Source: a virus. From it: 64,000 nt of DNA. The notes under the pieces were generated by a model. It searched no databases, was not told where the DNA came from, and saw only the letters and a program-made list of their open reading frames with translations. The position numbers and the translations under genes are program-made. Of the stretch, positions 8,501-16,917 are shown one piece after another (position 1 is the first letter of the stretch; each line of letters opens with the position of its first letter). The stretch covers positions 39,459 through 103,458 of IMG/VR virus record IMGVR_UViG_3300032286_000926. The stretch is one strand, 5' to 3'.

Positions 8501-11496
8501 ACGGTATTCTTGTTGATGGATTTACAGGCTCTGGTGTTGCTGATGTAACTAATGAGGACTATACTGCTTCTATTGATCCACGCAGAAAAGAATTGCGACC
8601 ATCATTTAATATTAATTCATATTCATTAACATTTGATCCTGTAAATTCAACAAATTATTTACAAAGTGGTCCTTTTGTAACATCTAGTGCGGCTGCCGTA
8701 TCTTTAATCGACCAATCTAAAGCATCAAGATATATTAATGTTAATCCGTTTAACGTAATTAATTATCTTGGTAAAGTTACTTTGGATCCAGCTTCTGATA
8801 TTTGGACAGATACCACAACTAAACCTGATGTTTTGGTTAATATAACAGGTGATTTGGATGCATGGCAATATTTGACACAAAATGCTGGTGGCACAGAATG
8901 GGGTAACTGGGAAACACGATGGACTGGTACTTCAATTAATACTCCAGCTTATCAAGGTTGGTTAGGTGCGACAGGACATGTTGATTATGTTTACGCTCCA
9001 GAAACAAAAACCACAACAGAAAATCAAACAAGAACTGGTGTTGTAAACGCCGTAGTTCCTGAGACTATTACACAATCAATTGGTAATAGAGTTGTTGACG
9101 TGTCTGTTATTCCTTATATGCGTGAAAAAGGCGTGTTGTTTACTGGTACTGATTTTAAACCTGGTGTTTCATTATATCCATTTTTTGATAATGTTTCAGT
9201 AATTAATAATGTTGCTCGTGCAAACAAATTTACTTTTGCTACAAATGATTTAAATTATAGAACCGCAACTGGTAATCCAGAAGTTGTTACTATTAAAAAC
9301 ACCACAACTAATAGTTCTAATGGTACCGCTTTAATTATCAAAACAGCTAATAATGTTGGTTATGTAATTAATATGAATCCAACAACAACATATAATTTTG
9401 CAAATATGAGTGTTGTGGGTAATGATACATTGGAAACTCATGTTGTATCATCATATGAACATTATTCTGGCGTAGCAGCAAATGTTACATCAAATACTAT
9501 TATTTTATCTCTTGATGCTACAGGTGCAACAAATGCTTCGGAATATAATAATTCTCAAATTCATATTATTTCTGGCCAAGGTGCAGGCCAAAGTGCAACT
9601 ATACAATCTTACAATCCTACAACTAGAACAATAACAATTGATGGAACATGGGCAACAACACCATCCAATACTTCTGTATATTCAATTGGAACATTAAAAA
9701 CTTCCGATACTGGTGCTGTGGCTGGAGTATTTGTAATTCCTGCCGCAACTTTCCGTGTTGGTGAAAAACTATTCCGTTTAGTTGATAATAATTCTGGCGA
9801 TATTGGTTCATCATCAACAAACGGTGATGCTTCATTCTATGCACAAGGTGTTTTACAAACAACAGAAGGTACAGTTCTTTCTGCTACTGTACCAACTATT
9901 CAAAGAACATCGGTTACCGATTCTAGGGTTGTTACATCAACAGTTGTTACTCGTCAAGTTGTTGTTGGTTATTGGGATCCGTTGGCACAAACTTTCTTGG
10001 TTAGTCCGGCTCAATATCCACAAGGTGTGTTTATATCTAAAGTTCGTTTATGCTTTAAAGGTAAAGATGATAAGATTCCTGTTACACTACAACTTCGACC
10101 TACTGTAAACGGATACCCATCCAGTTCAGTTGTTTATCCACATGGTACAGTTTCATTGACACCAGATAAAGTTAAAGTTACTGAATCTCCTAGTTTAGAT
10201 GATCCAACAAAGTACACAGACTTTACCTTCGATGCTCCAATTTACATGCAACCGGGTGAACATTCATTTGTTGTTTTGGCTAACAGTAATAAATATGAAA
10301 CATATATTGCTGAAATAGGTAAAACCGATATGGTTTCCAACCGATTAATCTCAGAACAAGCTTATGGTGGTTCATTGTTCTTATCTCAAAATGGTTCAAC
10401 TTGGACAGCAGACCAAAACTCTGATATGATGTTTAGATTGTTTAGATATACTTTCTCCACATCACCAACTGTAGCGTCATTCTTGATTGATTATCCAAAA
10501 ACTAGTGCAACACCTTATGACTTAACACACCTTATAACAGGTGATGTTGTAATGGCTAATACATCATTAAACTACCAATTTGATTCCGAAACAATATCTG
10601 CTGGTGGGTATGTTGGTTATCAACCAATTGCACCGTTAACCGACTATGACATGAATGATGGTTATGGTACTCGTATTTTAAACCCAAATACAGGCGCTTC
10701 AACTTTCCAGTTAACTGCCGATTTAAACAATTTATCATCTGAAATATCACCGTTTATTGACACTTCAAGAATGGGATTTTTGGCCGTTAATAACAGAATT
10801 AACAATCTTCAATTATCAAACAATCTTATTGTTATGACAAATGTTGGTAGTGGTTATGTTAATCCCAATGATATTACTGTTGTAATTAGTGGCGGTAACG
10901 GTTCTGAGGCTCAAGCAAAAGCCAATGTTGCAAATGGCACCATTGATAAAATTTACTTTGAAAATTCTACTGAAAAATATGGTAAAAATTACACAGCAAC
11001 TCCAACCATCACAATTACAGGTGGTGGTGGCACAGGCGCTAGTGCAATTGTTATTGGTGAAACAAGTAAAAAAGGTGGACCTGCAGCTGCAAGATACGTT
11101 TCTCGTAGAGTAACATTGAATGATGGATTTGATTCTGGTGATATTCGTGTTTATTTAACCGCATATCGACCAAAAGAATCCAACATTTATGTTTATGTTA
11201 AATTGTTGTCAGCATCTGATCCTGATACTTTTGAAGATAGAGAATGGCAATTATTAACACAAATTGGAAATCCAAACTTTGTTTCAACCAATGCAAATGA
11301 TTATCGTGAAATTATTTTTGCTCCAGGTGAAAATGGTGTAGCAGATAATGCCATATCATATACTTCAAATGGCAGTTCTTATGATAAATTTAGAACTTTT
11401 GCTATTAAAATTGTTATGGCTGGAACAAATTCAGCTGATGTACCAAAAATTCGTGATATGCGAGCAATTGCTATACCATCAGTATCTCTTTTATAG
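5548..11496 (+). CDS. Giant baseplate/tail structural protein, DUF4815-type
   Basis: 1982 aa. The N-terminus (NPYYDDYNDDKNFHRLLFKP, then QARELTQIQTILQKQ and FGSHVFKNGSVV) is the signature I associate with DUF4815-type proteins of environmental T4-like phages. A second conserved block lies around residues 930-1030 (YTMRDIGTLEKRIENLEYF, then LLEQDTV and IDPRRKELRPSFN). A third, around 1470-1650, contains GYWDPLAQTFLV and a probable jelly-roll. The rest is Asn/Thr-rich beta structure with short glycine-rich repeats near 1780-1840. No enzyme motif or membrane segment is visible. Its place between a gp8-like wedge gene and fibre genes suggests a large baseplate or fibre-anchor protein. The exact role is unknown. 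An RBS-like AAGG lies before the ATG. Confidence 0.78.
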   Translation: MLENYNLNPYYDDYNDDKNFHRLLFKPSYAVQARELTQIQTILQKQVERFGSHVFKNGSVVTGGQFFFQDSISLKIDNDYSNTTVSVSNFDNKTLLSANTLLAEDKTKRAEVIKVYDTNFGTVPNEPKTIIVKQLYGDAFIPGEIIKTNDASPYYATISANGVTTSKTFSVNEGIFYFEGFFIKTLPQTIAINKYTNANVYCRIGFDVVESVVKASSDTSLLDPALGSSNYQAPGADRVKLDLVLSIRSLESADDEKFIELVRIEQSEITKENKYPIYSVLEDTLARRTYDESGNYVVKPFKISLEDNAANTAQTDVILSPGKAYVYGYEFETSSPTVITVDKPRETLLIQNRRITGGYGNFLYTINHYKSFPINSLGTVDIHCVANASINTTSTATISNTKIGSAKVKTVEYESASNSSNSQTYVYRTFLFDVAINQQITGNVVSATGTSITIGNYSNVENAYQGARLRISQGKGSGEPAKTITASNGSTKILTINQPFLITPDANSVFAIDFDIKEAKSLATHSGTSCLNAANIDDRSKDFSQPYHDVYISDSKLEPMLFPLGEAYIANNTIADMSFTYKRLYTSQQFASSSSPALGLGTNETLSTSGSLDNYTITVIDHKTSPYANGQIIPIDNFELDIQNAQIKVDNGNNMIADIVATINDSGATRKNKTYVAANTTIQTSGGVDVFSNTAVITFGDQGQTHIASTYVNKIPSTAQSLFVSDINNIISILDFKGNSITQANTTNASEVITKYDLDNGQRDSYYDHGSIRLKAGVVPPVGPLVVFYNRFKSTGPGFFTVDSYSGIPYSNIPVYTSPTNNNNYQLRDVLDFRPVRLDATSVIRSNVVFDVSSSTTGPKIIKNNSDAILDYSFYLPRIDKVVLDKTKKFEVIKGNAEIDPVVPNDTDTTMTLYILRNGAYVANTAQIQVEYKNNRRYTMRDIGTLEKRIENLEYFTSLSLLEQDTVTKQDLTIKDANGLQRFKNGILVDGFTGSGVADVTNEDYTASIDPRRKELRPSFNINSYSLTFDPVNSTNYLQSGPFVTSSAAAVSLIDQSKASRYINVNPFNVINYLGKVTLDPASDIWTDTTTKPDVLVNITGDLDAWQYLTQNAGGTEWGNWETRWTGTSINTPAYQGWLGATGHVDYVYAPETKTTTENQTRTGVVNAVVPETITQSIGNRVVDVSVIPYMREKGVLFTGTDFKPGVSLYPFFDNVSVINNVARANKFTFATNDLNYRTATGNPEVVTIKNTTTNSSNGTALIIKTANNVGYVINMNPTTTYNFANMSVVGNDTLETHVVSSYEHYSGVAANVTSNTIILSLDATGATNASEYNNSQIHIISGQGAGQSATIQSYNPTTRTITIDGTWATTPSNTSVYSIGTLKTSDTGAVAGVFVIPAATFRVGEKLFRLVDNNSGDIGSSSTNGDASFYAQGVLQTTEGTVLSATVPTIQRTSVTDSRVVTSTVVTRQVVVGYWDPLAQTFLVSPAQYPQGVFISKVRLCFKGKDDKIPVTLQLRPTVNGYPSSSVVYPHGTVSLTPDKVKVTESPSLDDPTKYTDFTFDAPIYMQPGEHSFVVLANSNKYETYIAEIGKTDMVSNRLISEQAYGGSLFLSQNGSTWTADQNSDMMFRLFRYTFSTSPTVASFLIDYPKTSATPYDLTHLITGDVVMANTSLNYQFDSETISAGGYVGYQPIAPLTDYDMNDGYGTRILNPNTGASTFQLTADLNNLSSEISPFIDTSRMGFLAVNNRINNLQLSNNLIVMTNVGSGYVNPNDITVVISGGNGSEAQAKANVANGTIDKIYFENSTEKYGKNYTATPTITITGGGGTGASAIVIGETSKKGGPAAARYVSRRVTLNDGFDSGDIRVYLTAYRPKESNIYVYVKLLSASDPDTFEDREWQLLTQIGNPNFVSTNANDYREIIFAPGENGVADNAISYTSNGSSYDKFRTFAIKIVMAGTNSADVPKIRDMRAIAIPSVSLL

Positions 11497-11505
11497 GATT
11501 AAATA

Positions 11506-11742
11506 ATGTCATTAGTTCGAATTAAAGAAAATCCTGGTTTAGTCCGTGATACTCATTCTAAAGCTCTTCTAAATACTGATAAGAGAGCCTTGGATGAGTA
11601 TTTAATAAAAGTTGAAATGGCAAAAAAACAAAACGCAGAGAAAGAAGAATCTAAAATGCGTTTACAAAATTTGGAAAAAGAAATGTCGGAAATTAAATCT
11701 TTATTAATGGAAATTGTACAATTAAGGAAATCACATGATTAA
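11506..11742 (+). CDS. Small coiled-coil protein of the tail block
   Basis: 78 aa. The N-terminus reads SLVRIKENPGLVRD, followed by a basic and acidic helix. From about residue 35 to 72 hydrophobic positions recur with heptad spacing (MRLQNLEKEMSEIKSLLMEI), predicting a coiled coil. TAGGATT before the ATG acts as the ribosome site. I recall short proteins starting with a similar KENPG-VRD segment next to structural genes in T4-like phages, but no function is known to me. The gene overlaps the following fibre gene by 8 bp, so the two are probably translated together. The coiled coil could help trimerise or anchor the neighbouring Asn/Ala-repeat fibre, which is inference. Confidence 0.7.
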   Translation: MSLVRIKENPGLVRDTHSKALLNTDKRALDEYLIKVEMAKKQNAEKEESKMRLQNLEKEMSEIKSLLMEIVQLRKSHD

Positions 11743-12631
11743 CCGAATAACTACCGCAAATACTTTTTCGGATTGGTTAATCTCAACTCAAGGTTTGATT
11801 GAACACGCCAATTACTTTTCTAATACCGCAAATTTAGTTTATTTAACTGCAAACAATACAGTTAATGTAGCATCAAATACAGTCAATGTTTACTCAAATA
11901 CTGTAAGTGTATATTCTAATACAGTAAACGTTTATAATACTACTGTAACTGCAAACACAAATGCTTTTGCGGCTAGAGATGCGGCCATTACTGCTAACAC
12001 TAATGCAAATTCAGCAAATGCAAGTGCTTGGATTGCGGTATCTTCTGCTAGTTCAAGTTCATCATCTGGTTCTGTATATGCTGGTTATGCAGCTGCCAAT
12101 GCTATACTTGCTAATACATCAAGTACCAATGCTAATACGGCCAATACTAATGCATGGACTGCTCGTGGTGCTGCTATTACTGCTAATACTAATGCATGGA
12201 CTGCTCGTGCTGATGCTATTACAGCAAATACAAATGCGGCTTCTTACGCAAATTTAGCTGACGGTTTTGCAACTAATGCCGGAGTATCTTTGGCAAATGC
12301 TCAAACAGCCAATACTAATGCTAATTTGGCCAAAGTGGATGCACAGACTGCTAATACTAATGCTCAAACTGCTAATACAAATGCTAATCTAGCTAAAGTG
12401 GATGCACAGACGGCCAACACTAACGCACAAACAGCTAATACCAATGCATGGAATGCCGTAGTCAATAATTTGATAATGGTTTCTACCGCACCAACAACCA
12501 ATAAAGGTCAAGCTGGTGACAAAAAAGGATGGATTTATTTGGGCAATACCGAATTGTATTACTGTACTTCCAACTATATTAGTGGAACTGCTAATATTTG
12601 GAGTAAAATTGTTTCATCTAATACTTGGTAA
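11735..12631 (+). CDS. Asn/Ala/Thr heptad-repeat tail fibre protein
   Basis: 298 aa, largely a low-complexity shaft. Residues about 45-235 consist of units such as TANTNA and QTANTNA, giving seven-residue spacing with Ala at regular positions, and including a short poly-Ser segment near residue 105. Such Ala/Asn heptads fit a long trimeric helical or beta fibre shaft rather than an enzyme. The last 55 residues are different: a compact end containing GDKKGWIYLGNTELYYC, which resembles small tail-fibre tip or connector modules. The start is the ATG at 11735, inside the preceding gene and preceded by AAGGAAA. The gene sits just upstream of the first RCC1-like gene, so it may form the stalk that carries that propeller. 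That pairing is inference. Confidence 0.75.
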   Translation: MINRITTANTFSDWLISTQGLIEHANYFSNTANLVYLTANNTVNVASNTVNVYSNTVSVYSNTVNVYNTTVTANTNAFAARDAAITANTNANSANASAWIAVSSASSSSSSGSVYAGYAAANAILANTSSTNANTANTNAWTARGAAITANTNAWTARADAITANTNAASYANLADGFATNAGVSLANAQTANTNANLAKVDAQTANTNAQTANTNANLAKVDAQTANTNAQTANTNAWNAVVNNLIMVSTAPTTNKGQAGDKKGWIYLGNTELYYCTSNYISGTANIWSKIVSSNTW

Positions 12632-12642
12632 TAGGATAATCA

Positions 12643-14631
12643 ATGTCTCTTATTAGTCAAGTTGAAGGCGATTTAACAGAATATTTTGTTACTGATTCCG
12701 CAATCATAGACCAATACGCAAAAACTGGTACTTTGTGGTCATTTGGTTATAACACCAATCGCCAATTAGGTGACAATACAACCCTAAGCAGGTCATCTCC
12801 GGTTCAAACTGTTGTGGGGGGTACTAATTGGAAATTTATTGCAAATGGTGGCCAATTTCATACGATGGCTCTCAAAACCGATGGTAGATTATGGGGTTGG
12901 GGTGATAATACTTATGGCCAAAACGGTTCTGGATCTATACTAAAACAAACCCCATCTGAAGTTGTTGGTTACACATCAAATTGGAAAACTGTTTCTTGCG
13001 GTAATTATTTTTCACAAGGTATAAAAACTGATGGAACACTATGGATATGGGGTAGAACTGCATTTGATTCTACTGATACTTTAACTTATACAACAACACC
13101 AACTCAATTGTTTTCCGGAACAAATTGGAAAGAAATTGCTTGTGGTGCATATAACGCTGGTGCCATTAAAACCGATGGAACATTATGGACTTGGGGTGAC
13201 AATCTTTATGGACAATTAGGTAGAAATTCGGCAACCACTATTGATTTATCACCAGCTCAAGTCGGAAGTGGCACCAATTGGAAACAAATTTCTTTTGGTA
13301 CAAGTTTTGCAATTGGTATAAAAACTGATGGAACAATGTGGGCGTGGGGACTTAATTCGTTATTCCAATTGGGTTTGGGTACTAACACAACTATATCGAC
13401 ACCTGTTCAAATTGGAACCGGCACAACTTGGAAACAAGTATCCTGCGGGATCGTTCATTCTGGTGCCATTAAAACCGATGGTACTTTGTGGATGTTTGGA
13501 AATGGAAGTAATGGTGCTTTAGGTGCATACTTGGGAACAACACCAACACAAACTTATCTTGGCGGCACAAACTGGAAACAAGTGGCTTGTAAATCTTATA
13601 CTACAGCTGCAATTAAAACTGATGGTACATTATGGACCTGGGGATTTAATAATGTAGGTCAGTTAGGTACGGGCAAAACATTTGATGAATATACTCCCGT
13701 TCAAACTATTGCAGGTGGTAATAATTGGAAACAAGTGTCTTGTGGAACATATTTTACAAATGCAATTCATTTTTATGATTCTGATAATTTATATCCATCA
13801 CAAAATCCGCCATATAAAGTATTATATACTTTTTCAACTAATACTGAAAATGCTTCTTTAAATATTTCAACAATTTCGGGTTATGTTGCAGGTAAAACTG
13901 AAGTTACGGTTTATGTAAATTCTGGAGTATATTTGTGGTCATCCAGCACTTCTATTGCAGGTTTAACTTTTACTGGTGCTACAACCGGCGATACTGTTGT
14001 TTTGATTAATAGAGGTTACATTATGGGTATGGGTGGTAATGGAGGAAATCTTGTTAGTGAAGGAAATTTTGCAGGTAATAACGGTGGTCCAGCAATATCT
14101 CTATGTTGCAATACCAAAATAGATAATTCTGGTGCTAGTGCATATATTGGAGGCGGTGGTGGTGGCGGCGGTTCAAGCACATCTGCAACTGGTGGTGGTG
14201 GAGCTGGCGGTGGCAATGGAGGTGGTCTTTCTGGAGGTGGAACTGGAGGTAGTATAGGATCATCGGGAACTGATGGATCACCTAGTCGTGGTGGCGGTGG
14301 CGGAAGAATATTTCCTGGTGTTGGTGGTGCCGGAGGTACTACGACAGCAGGAGACACTAATGGTAAAGGTGGCGGCGCAGGTGGTGGTGGCGGCGCCTAT
14401 GGCAGCATCGCTGGCGGCACCGGCGGTTCTGGTAATTCATTCGGCACCAGTGGTGTGTCTCCAGGACCATATGTTGGTGGAGGCGGAGGAGGTTGGGGTG
14501 CCGTTTCTGGTTGGTCTGTTGGTACTAGTGGATCGAATCCCGGTCTTGGTGGTAAAGCCGTTGCACTTAACGGATATACAGTCATTTGGCATTACGGAAA
14601 TACAGATAGAGTATATGGTAGTGTAACATGA
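12643..14631 (+). CDS. RCC1-like seven-repeat propeller with glycine-rich adhesin C-terminus
   Basis: 662 aa. Residues about 28-385 contain seven RCC1-like repeats, each built on a GTLWTWGDNxYGQLG core followed by a linker with TNWKQVS. RCC1-fold proteins are seven-bladed beta-propellers, and the repeat count here matches. Residues about 385-470 are a linker with beta-strands ending in INRGYIMGMGG. Residues about 470-645 are extremely glycine-rich, with runs of 5-8 Gly separated by Ser, Thr or Ala, like the polyglycine-II domains of phage adhesins such as gp38 of S16-type T4-like phages. It closes with GGKAVALNGYTVIW, a typical end of such domains. The likely role is a receptor-binding protein at a fibre tip. 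It is the only one of four RCC1-like genes here with the glycine domain. The stop overlaps the next ATG by 4 bp. Confidence 0.8.
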   Translation: MSLISQVEGDLTEYFVTDSAIIDQYAKTGTLWSFGYNTNRQLGDNTTLSRSSPVQTVVGGTNWKFIANGGQFHTMALKTDGRLWGWGDNTYGQNGSGSILKQTPSEVVGYTSNWKTVSCGNYFSQGIKTDGTLWIWGRTAFDSTDTLTYTTTPTQLFSGTNWKEIACGAYNAGAIKTDGTLWTWGDNLYGQLGRNSATTIDLSPAQVGSGTNWKQISFGTSFAIGIKTDGTMWAWGLNSLFQLGLGTNTTISTPVQIGTGTTWKQVSCGIVHSGAIKTDGTLWMFGNGSNGALGAYLGTTPTQTYLGGTNWKQVACKSYTTAAIKTDGTLWTWGFNNVGQLGTGKTFDEYTPVQTIAGGNNWKQVSCGTYFTNAIHFYDSDNLYPSQNPPYKVLYTFSTNTENASLNISTISGYVAGKTEVTVYVNSGVYLWSSSTSIAGLTFTGATTGDTVVLINRGYIMGMGGNGGNLVSEGNFAGNNGGPAISLCCNTKIDNSGASAYIGGGGGGGGSSTSATGGGGAGGGNGGGLSGGGTGGSIGSSGTDGSPSRGGGGGRIFPGVGGAGGTTTAGDTNGKGGGAGGGGGAYGSIAGGTGGSGNSFGTSGVSPGPYVGGGGGGWGAVSGWSVGTSGSNPGLGGKAVALNGYTVIWHYGNTDRVYGSVT

Positions 14632-15053
14632 TATACAAAATAAATAATTACAATTCTTTACCAAGTTATTACATGGTAGACCAAAATTCTTTGGAGTTAG
14701 CCAATACCATTAATCCAAATTTAAATTATGTTGTTGGTACATTTTCTGATGCTCAAAAAGCATTAGAGATACAACAACAAAATTGTTTAATGTATCAATC
14801 TGGAGCTTTTTCTATTTGTTCTAATATTGAAATTGATGATGGCGTAATGTGGAAAACTATGCGGAAAGAGGATCCAGAAAATGGTATATACCAAGTGTTT
14901 GATTGTTTTACAGGACAATATACACAATGTTCATCAAAAACAGAAGCCATTAATTTAAATGAACAAAAGAAACAACAATTTTTAATATCATGTGGTTTAG
15001 ATAAAGTTTATGAATTGAATGAAATACCACAACCAAATCAAGGAAATTTATAA
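14628..15053 (+). CDS. Hypothetical protein, fibre-locus accessory
   Basis: 141 aa, not recognised. The ATG overlaps the stop of the glycine-rich propeller gene (ATGA), which suggests coupled translation. The protein is soluble-looking and mixed alpha/beta, with six cysteines scattered without a metal-binding spacing. The segment FSDAQKALEIQQQNCLMY suggests a helix, and the C-terminus from about residue 108 is helical and polar. It is directly followed, with no gap, by the DUF4376-like gene, so the two small proteins may work together as fibre-assembly or fibre-capping factors for the propeller proteins on either side. Small chaperone genes commonly follow phage fibre genes, so that role is plausible but not shown by any motif. 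Confidence 0.6.
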   Translation: MIYKINNYNSLPSYYMVDQNSLELANTINPNLNYVVGTFSDAQKALEIQQQNCLMYQSGAFSICSNIEIDDGVMWKTMRKEDPENGIYQVFDCFTGQYTQCSSKTEAINLNEQKKQQFLISCGLDKVYELNEIPQPNQGNL

Positions 15054-15701
15054 ATGTTTGTAATCGTACATAACAATAATGTAATTTTGGGTCCAATGAA
15101 GTGGAGTAAAATTCGCTTTGAAAATGAAATTAAGGATGAATTGGATATTGATGTTATTCTTAATACACGGAATGACGAAGAATTGCCGGTAATTATTAAT
15201 GATGAATTGAAAATATTGTCAACTCAAGGCACACCAGATCCAGCGCATAATCCTAAAATAGAATTTTTACATGGTCCCTTTTGGCAATTTACTGATAGGG
15301 ATGCCATTTCATCATATCAAGTGGTACAGAAACCAGTTGAAGCTGTTCGCAATGAATTAAAAAATGTAATTGCTCAAGAACGCTGGATAAAACAAAATGC
15401 AACACTAGATATTGATATTGATGGTACAACATATCAATTTGATACTAGTGAAAAAACTAGAACTGCATTACAACAATCTCTTGTTTTGAATACATCATTA
15501 AATTGGAAACTAAACAACGGTGAATGGGTTAATTTAACTGTTGAAAATATTACAACAATTCTCTCCACGATTGCCACACATATTCAAAGTTGCTTTGATT
15601 GGGAATTTGCTAAAAATACCGAATTGTATGTTTGTTCTACTCTTGAAGAAATGGATGCTCTTGAAATTGTTACGCCTGTTGAGGTTCCAGGACTAATCTA
15701 A
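15054..15701 (+). CDS. DUF4376-like protein, probable tail-fibre accessory
   Basis: 215 aa. The C-terminal part, from about residue 105, has the layout I associate with DUF4376: a helix with VIAQERWIKQNA, a short strand segment (TYQFDTSEKTRTALQQSL), a WKLNNGEWVNLT strand pair, and the closing helix ATHIQSCFDWE. Domains of this type are found in tail-fibre and fibre-assembly proteins of many phages. The N-terminal 100 residues are mixed alpha/beta and unassigned. The gene lies between two RCC1-like propeller genes, abuts the previous gene, and shares one base with the next (TAATG), so it is likely translated with them. A role in fibre assembly or attachment is inferred from context. Confidence 0.68.
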   Translation: MFVIVHNNNVILGPMKWSKIRFENEIKDELDIDVILNTRNDEELPVIINDELKILSTQGTPDPAHNPKIEFLHGPFWQFTDRDAISSYQVVQKPVEAVRNELKNVIAQERWIKQNATLDIDIDGTTYQFDTSEKTRTALQQSLVLNTSLNWKLNNGEWVNLTVENITTILSTIATHIQSCFDWEFAKNTELYVCSTLEEMDALEIVTPVEVPGLI

Positions 15702-16909
15702 TGGGTATCACAACCAATTTTAAACTGAATGGTACTGATATAGGAAATATATTGGTAGAAAAGTCCTATATGTTGGATCGATATCCGGAACTTGCTGATA
15801 ATTTGAAACAATCTGTATTGTGGAGTGCCGGAAATAATTACTATGGCTCTTTGGGAAACAATGATGCTTCTGTAACTAGGGTTACTTCACCAACGTCAAT
15901 ATATGGTGGCGGAACAAATTGGAAATATCTTGCCAAAGGTACAGATGAAGCTAGTGGCACCTATGGTCACATGGCTGCAATTAAAACCGATGGTACACTA
16001 TGGTTATGGGGTTACAATATTAATGGCCAACTTGGTGATGGTACAACTGTTGATAAATCTTCTCCAGTTCAAATATCAGGTGGTGGCACCAACTGGGTAG
16101 GAGTAACACTTACTGATTCCTCAACTTTTGCTATAAAAACCGATGGTACATTATGGTCATGGGGCAACACCAATAATGGTCAATTGGGCATTGGAGCTGC
16201 AGGTGGAGTTAGGTCTGCACCTACTCAAATTGGCAGTTCAACAAATTGGAAACAAGTGTCTGGTGGATATGAATCTGGTTCTGCAATTAAAACCGATGGA
16301 ACTTTATGGGGATGGGGTCTTAATACCTATGGAACTTTGGGTGATGGAAATATTAATACGATAGTTTCCACACCTGTACAAACAATATTAACTGGTAACA
16401 ATTGGAAACAAGTGTCATGTGGTTTCTACTACACAATGGCAATTAAAACCGATGGAACACTATGGGGTTGGGGTGCTGGTGGCACCGGACAATTAGGTAA
16501 TGAAATTTTAGCTAATACGTCAACACCCGTTCAAATAGGTACAGCAACAACTTGGAAAATAATAGAATGTGGTCGCAACCATTCGGCCGGAATTAAAACG
16601 GATGGAACATTATGGTTGTGGGGTTCGAATACTAACGGAAAAATTGGTAATAACAGTAGTCTCACAGTATCCACTCCAGTACAAATATATGGTGCTGGAA
16701 CAAATTGGAAACAAGTTTCGTGCGGTAAAGAATCTACTGTTGCTATGAAAACTGATGGTACATTATGGGCCTGGGGTGTAATACAGCATTTTTATCCAAC
16801 AGCTACTTATGCCATTCTAACTCCTGTTCAAATTTCAGCAGACACGAATTGGAAAACTATATCCGGTATTGGTACTCGATATTATGCTATATTGGGAGAT
16901 TTAACATAA
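15701..16909 (+). CDS. RCC1-like seven-repeat propeller protein (second copy)
   Basis: 402 aa. After a unique N-terminus of about 45 residues (GITTNFKLNGTDIGN, then YMLDRYPELADNLKQ), there are seven RCC1-like repeats with the core KTDGTLWxWGxNxxGQLG and the linker TNWKQVSxG. Seven repeats predict one closed seven-bladed propeller with little else. There is no glycine-rich tail, unlike the gene at 12643. Repeats within the protein are close to one another at the residue level but use varied synonymous codons. A propeller of this kind in a fibre locus most likely presents variable loops for receptor or glycan binding. The blade loops differ between paralogues far more than the core strands do. 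The function is inferred from location and fold. Confidence 0.75.
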   Translation: MGITTNFKLNGTDIGNILVEKSYMLDRYPELADNLKQSVLWSAGNNYYGSLGNNDASVTRVTSPTSIYGGGTNWKYLAKGTDEASGTYGHMAAIKTDGTLWLWGYNINGQLGDGTTVDKSSPVQISGGGTNWVGVTLTDSSTFAIKTDGTLWSWGNTNNGQLGIGAAGGVRSAPTQIGSSTNWKQVSGGYESGSAIKTDGTLWGWGLNTYGTLGDGNINTIVSTPVQTILTGNNWKQVSCGFYYTMAIKTDGTLWGWGAGGTGQLGNEILANTSTPVQIGTATTWKIIECGRNHSAGIKTDGTLWLWGSNTNGKIGNNSSLTVSTPVQIYGAGTNWKQVSCGKESTVAMKTDGTLWAWGVIQHFYPTATYAILTPVQISADTNWKTISGIGTRYYAILGDLT

Positions 16910-16917
16910 AATAAAAC

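Noticed and set aside
11498-11505. ATTAAATA next to the ATG at 11506
   Set aside because: It directly abuts the start codon, the gene has its own TAGGA ribosome site upstream, and the match to the late consensus is poor.
14016-14585. Minus-strand open frames with Pro-rich products opposite the polyglycine domain
   Set aside because: They are antisense of GGN-rich sequence and have no start context or conserved features.
14639-14646. AATAAATA resembling a late promoter
   Set aside because: It lies inside the first codons of the gene at 14628 and would start transcripts within the coding sequence; no gene start follows closely.
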